The position numbers were made by a program, and so were the translations under genes. DNA of 64,000 nucleotides. Origin: Solea solea. Its lineage: Eukaryota > Chordata > Actinopteri > Pleuronectiformes > Soleidae. Position 1 is the first letter of the stretch, and each line of letters begins with the position of its first letter. The stretch spans positions 702,501 to 766,500 of the forward strand of contig NC_081138.1 of NCBI RefSeq assembly GCF_958295425.1, written 5' to 3'. Of this stretch, positions 63,412 through 64,000 are shown piece by piece. Below the pieces are notes generated by a model. It worked only from the letters and a program-made list of their open reading frames with translations, searched no databases and was not told the origin of the DNA.

Positions 63412-64000
63412 CTTGAGCTAAAGAGAGCGATAGAACGACTGGATTCAAACAAGTGTAAACACAACAAGAACAACTGTCCAAGGAAAAACTAAATATTTCA
63501 AATATCTGCTTCTGCTTTTGTGTAACCCTGTAAACTGTCATGTTCTGCACACGCCCCCCCCCCTATGTCATGATTTAACATCATGACATTAATAATGTGA
63601 CTCTCAGTCAGAGGCTGCTTCTTCTTTAAAGTGAAACCTTAGAACAAAAACCTGAGGAAGGCACTGAGATTCTTACACAACTAGCAATATGAACTGCTGT
63701 TCTATCTGTGTTCTCTATTAGTGCAGTACCAGTACCTGTACCTGTACCAGTAACAGTACCAGTACCAGTAACAGTACCAGAGTAACAGACAGACAGACAG
63801 ACCCTGCATTTCTTATCCAAACAAAGTCAAAGTCATCACTGTTTCATCAAACAACAATCACGTGAGTAGTTTACTACCATGGTTGCCGTGGTAACAGCCT
63901 CTGTCTCCTTTCATTTCTCCACCTGAGACGGGGCACGCGTGGTCTGTTAAGTATCTTGTATCTTGCATTTCTTCCTCTCTTGAAAGTTGGTGCACACACA

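Larger units (their letters stand above)
60112..64000. other. Upstream part of znf821 locus; no exon recognised
   Basis: I searched the minus strand for the N-terminal exons of ZNF821 (expected to contain a MSRRKQTNPNKVHW-like start) and did not find them. The stretch has the repeat copies at 60186-60447 and 62985-63115 and several microsatellites: TATATC (60868-60896), GT (61836-61888), GT (about 62379-62398 and 62600-62620), CACACAGA (63346-63411) and CAGTAC hexamers (63722-63785). The missing exons may lie beyond 64000. Confidence 0.5.

Overview
This is a vertebrate nuclear window, almost certainly from a teleost fish. The genes are split into short exons with GT..AG introns, and the proteins are animal families. 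The DNA is rich in CA/GT microsatellites, minisatellites and fish-type interspersed repeats. Four protein-coding genes are readable: myo1e (minus, cut by the left edge), mtmr10 (plus, complete), atxn1l (plus, complete) and znf821 (minus, 5' end not found). All family assignments come from reading the translations against remembered vertebrate proteins; no search was run.

Layout. 1-27.5 kb: the first 14 coding exons of myo1e, a long-tailed class I myosin, read right to left. Exon 1 holds only the start codon and is followed by a 12.3 kb intron. These introns carry an unusual number of tandem repeats, including a 1.5 kb purine-rich array (20,976-22,468) and a 1.2 kb array of a 10-bp unit (12,667-13,873). 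They also hold at least two inverted-repeat elements and a SINE-like fragment. 27.5-30.6 kb: intergenic, with no gene seen. 30.6-43.2 kb: mtmr10, with promoter motifs, 16 coding exons joining to 763 codons, and a roughly 2 kb 3' UTR. 44.0-53.4 kb: atxn1l, with a promoter carrying two perfect cAMP-response elements, two coding exons (840 codons) and a probable long 3' UTR. 53.4-57.3 kb: intergenic, with a pure (CTG)27 tract. 57.4-60.1 kb: five exons of znf821, ending in its STPR domain; the upstream exons were not identified in 60.1-64 kb.

The genes do not form a pathway. Myo1e is an actin motor of membrane and endocytic sites. Mtmr10 is a catalytically dead myotubularin. Ataxin-1-like is an AXH-domain transcriptional co-repressor partner. 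Znf821 is a zinc-finger/STPR nuclear protein. The convergent atxn1l-znf821 pair matches the order I recall from human 16q22; the myo1e-mtmr10-atxn1l adjacency does not match human and marks rearrangement.

I found no convincing evidence of a wholly new biological system. The most interesting signals are: a polyglutamine tract just after the AXH domain of atxn1l together with a retained ataxin-1-like RRWSSP motif; a Cys/Pro/Gly-rich insert in znf821; a G-quadruplex-prone tract beside a znf821 splice acceptor; a minisatellite that supplies the polypyrimidine tract of a myo1e exon; the tandem CREs upstream of atxn1l; and the strong concentration of minisatellites in the myo1e introns.
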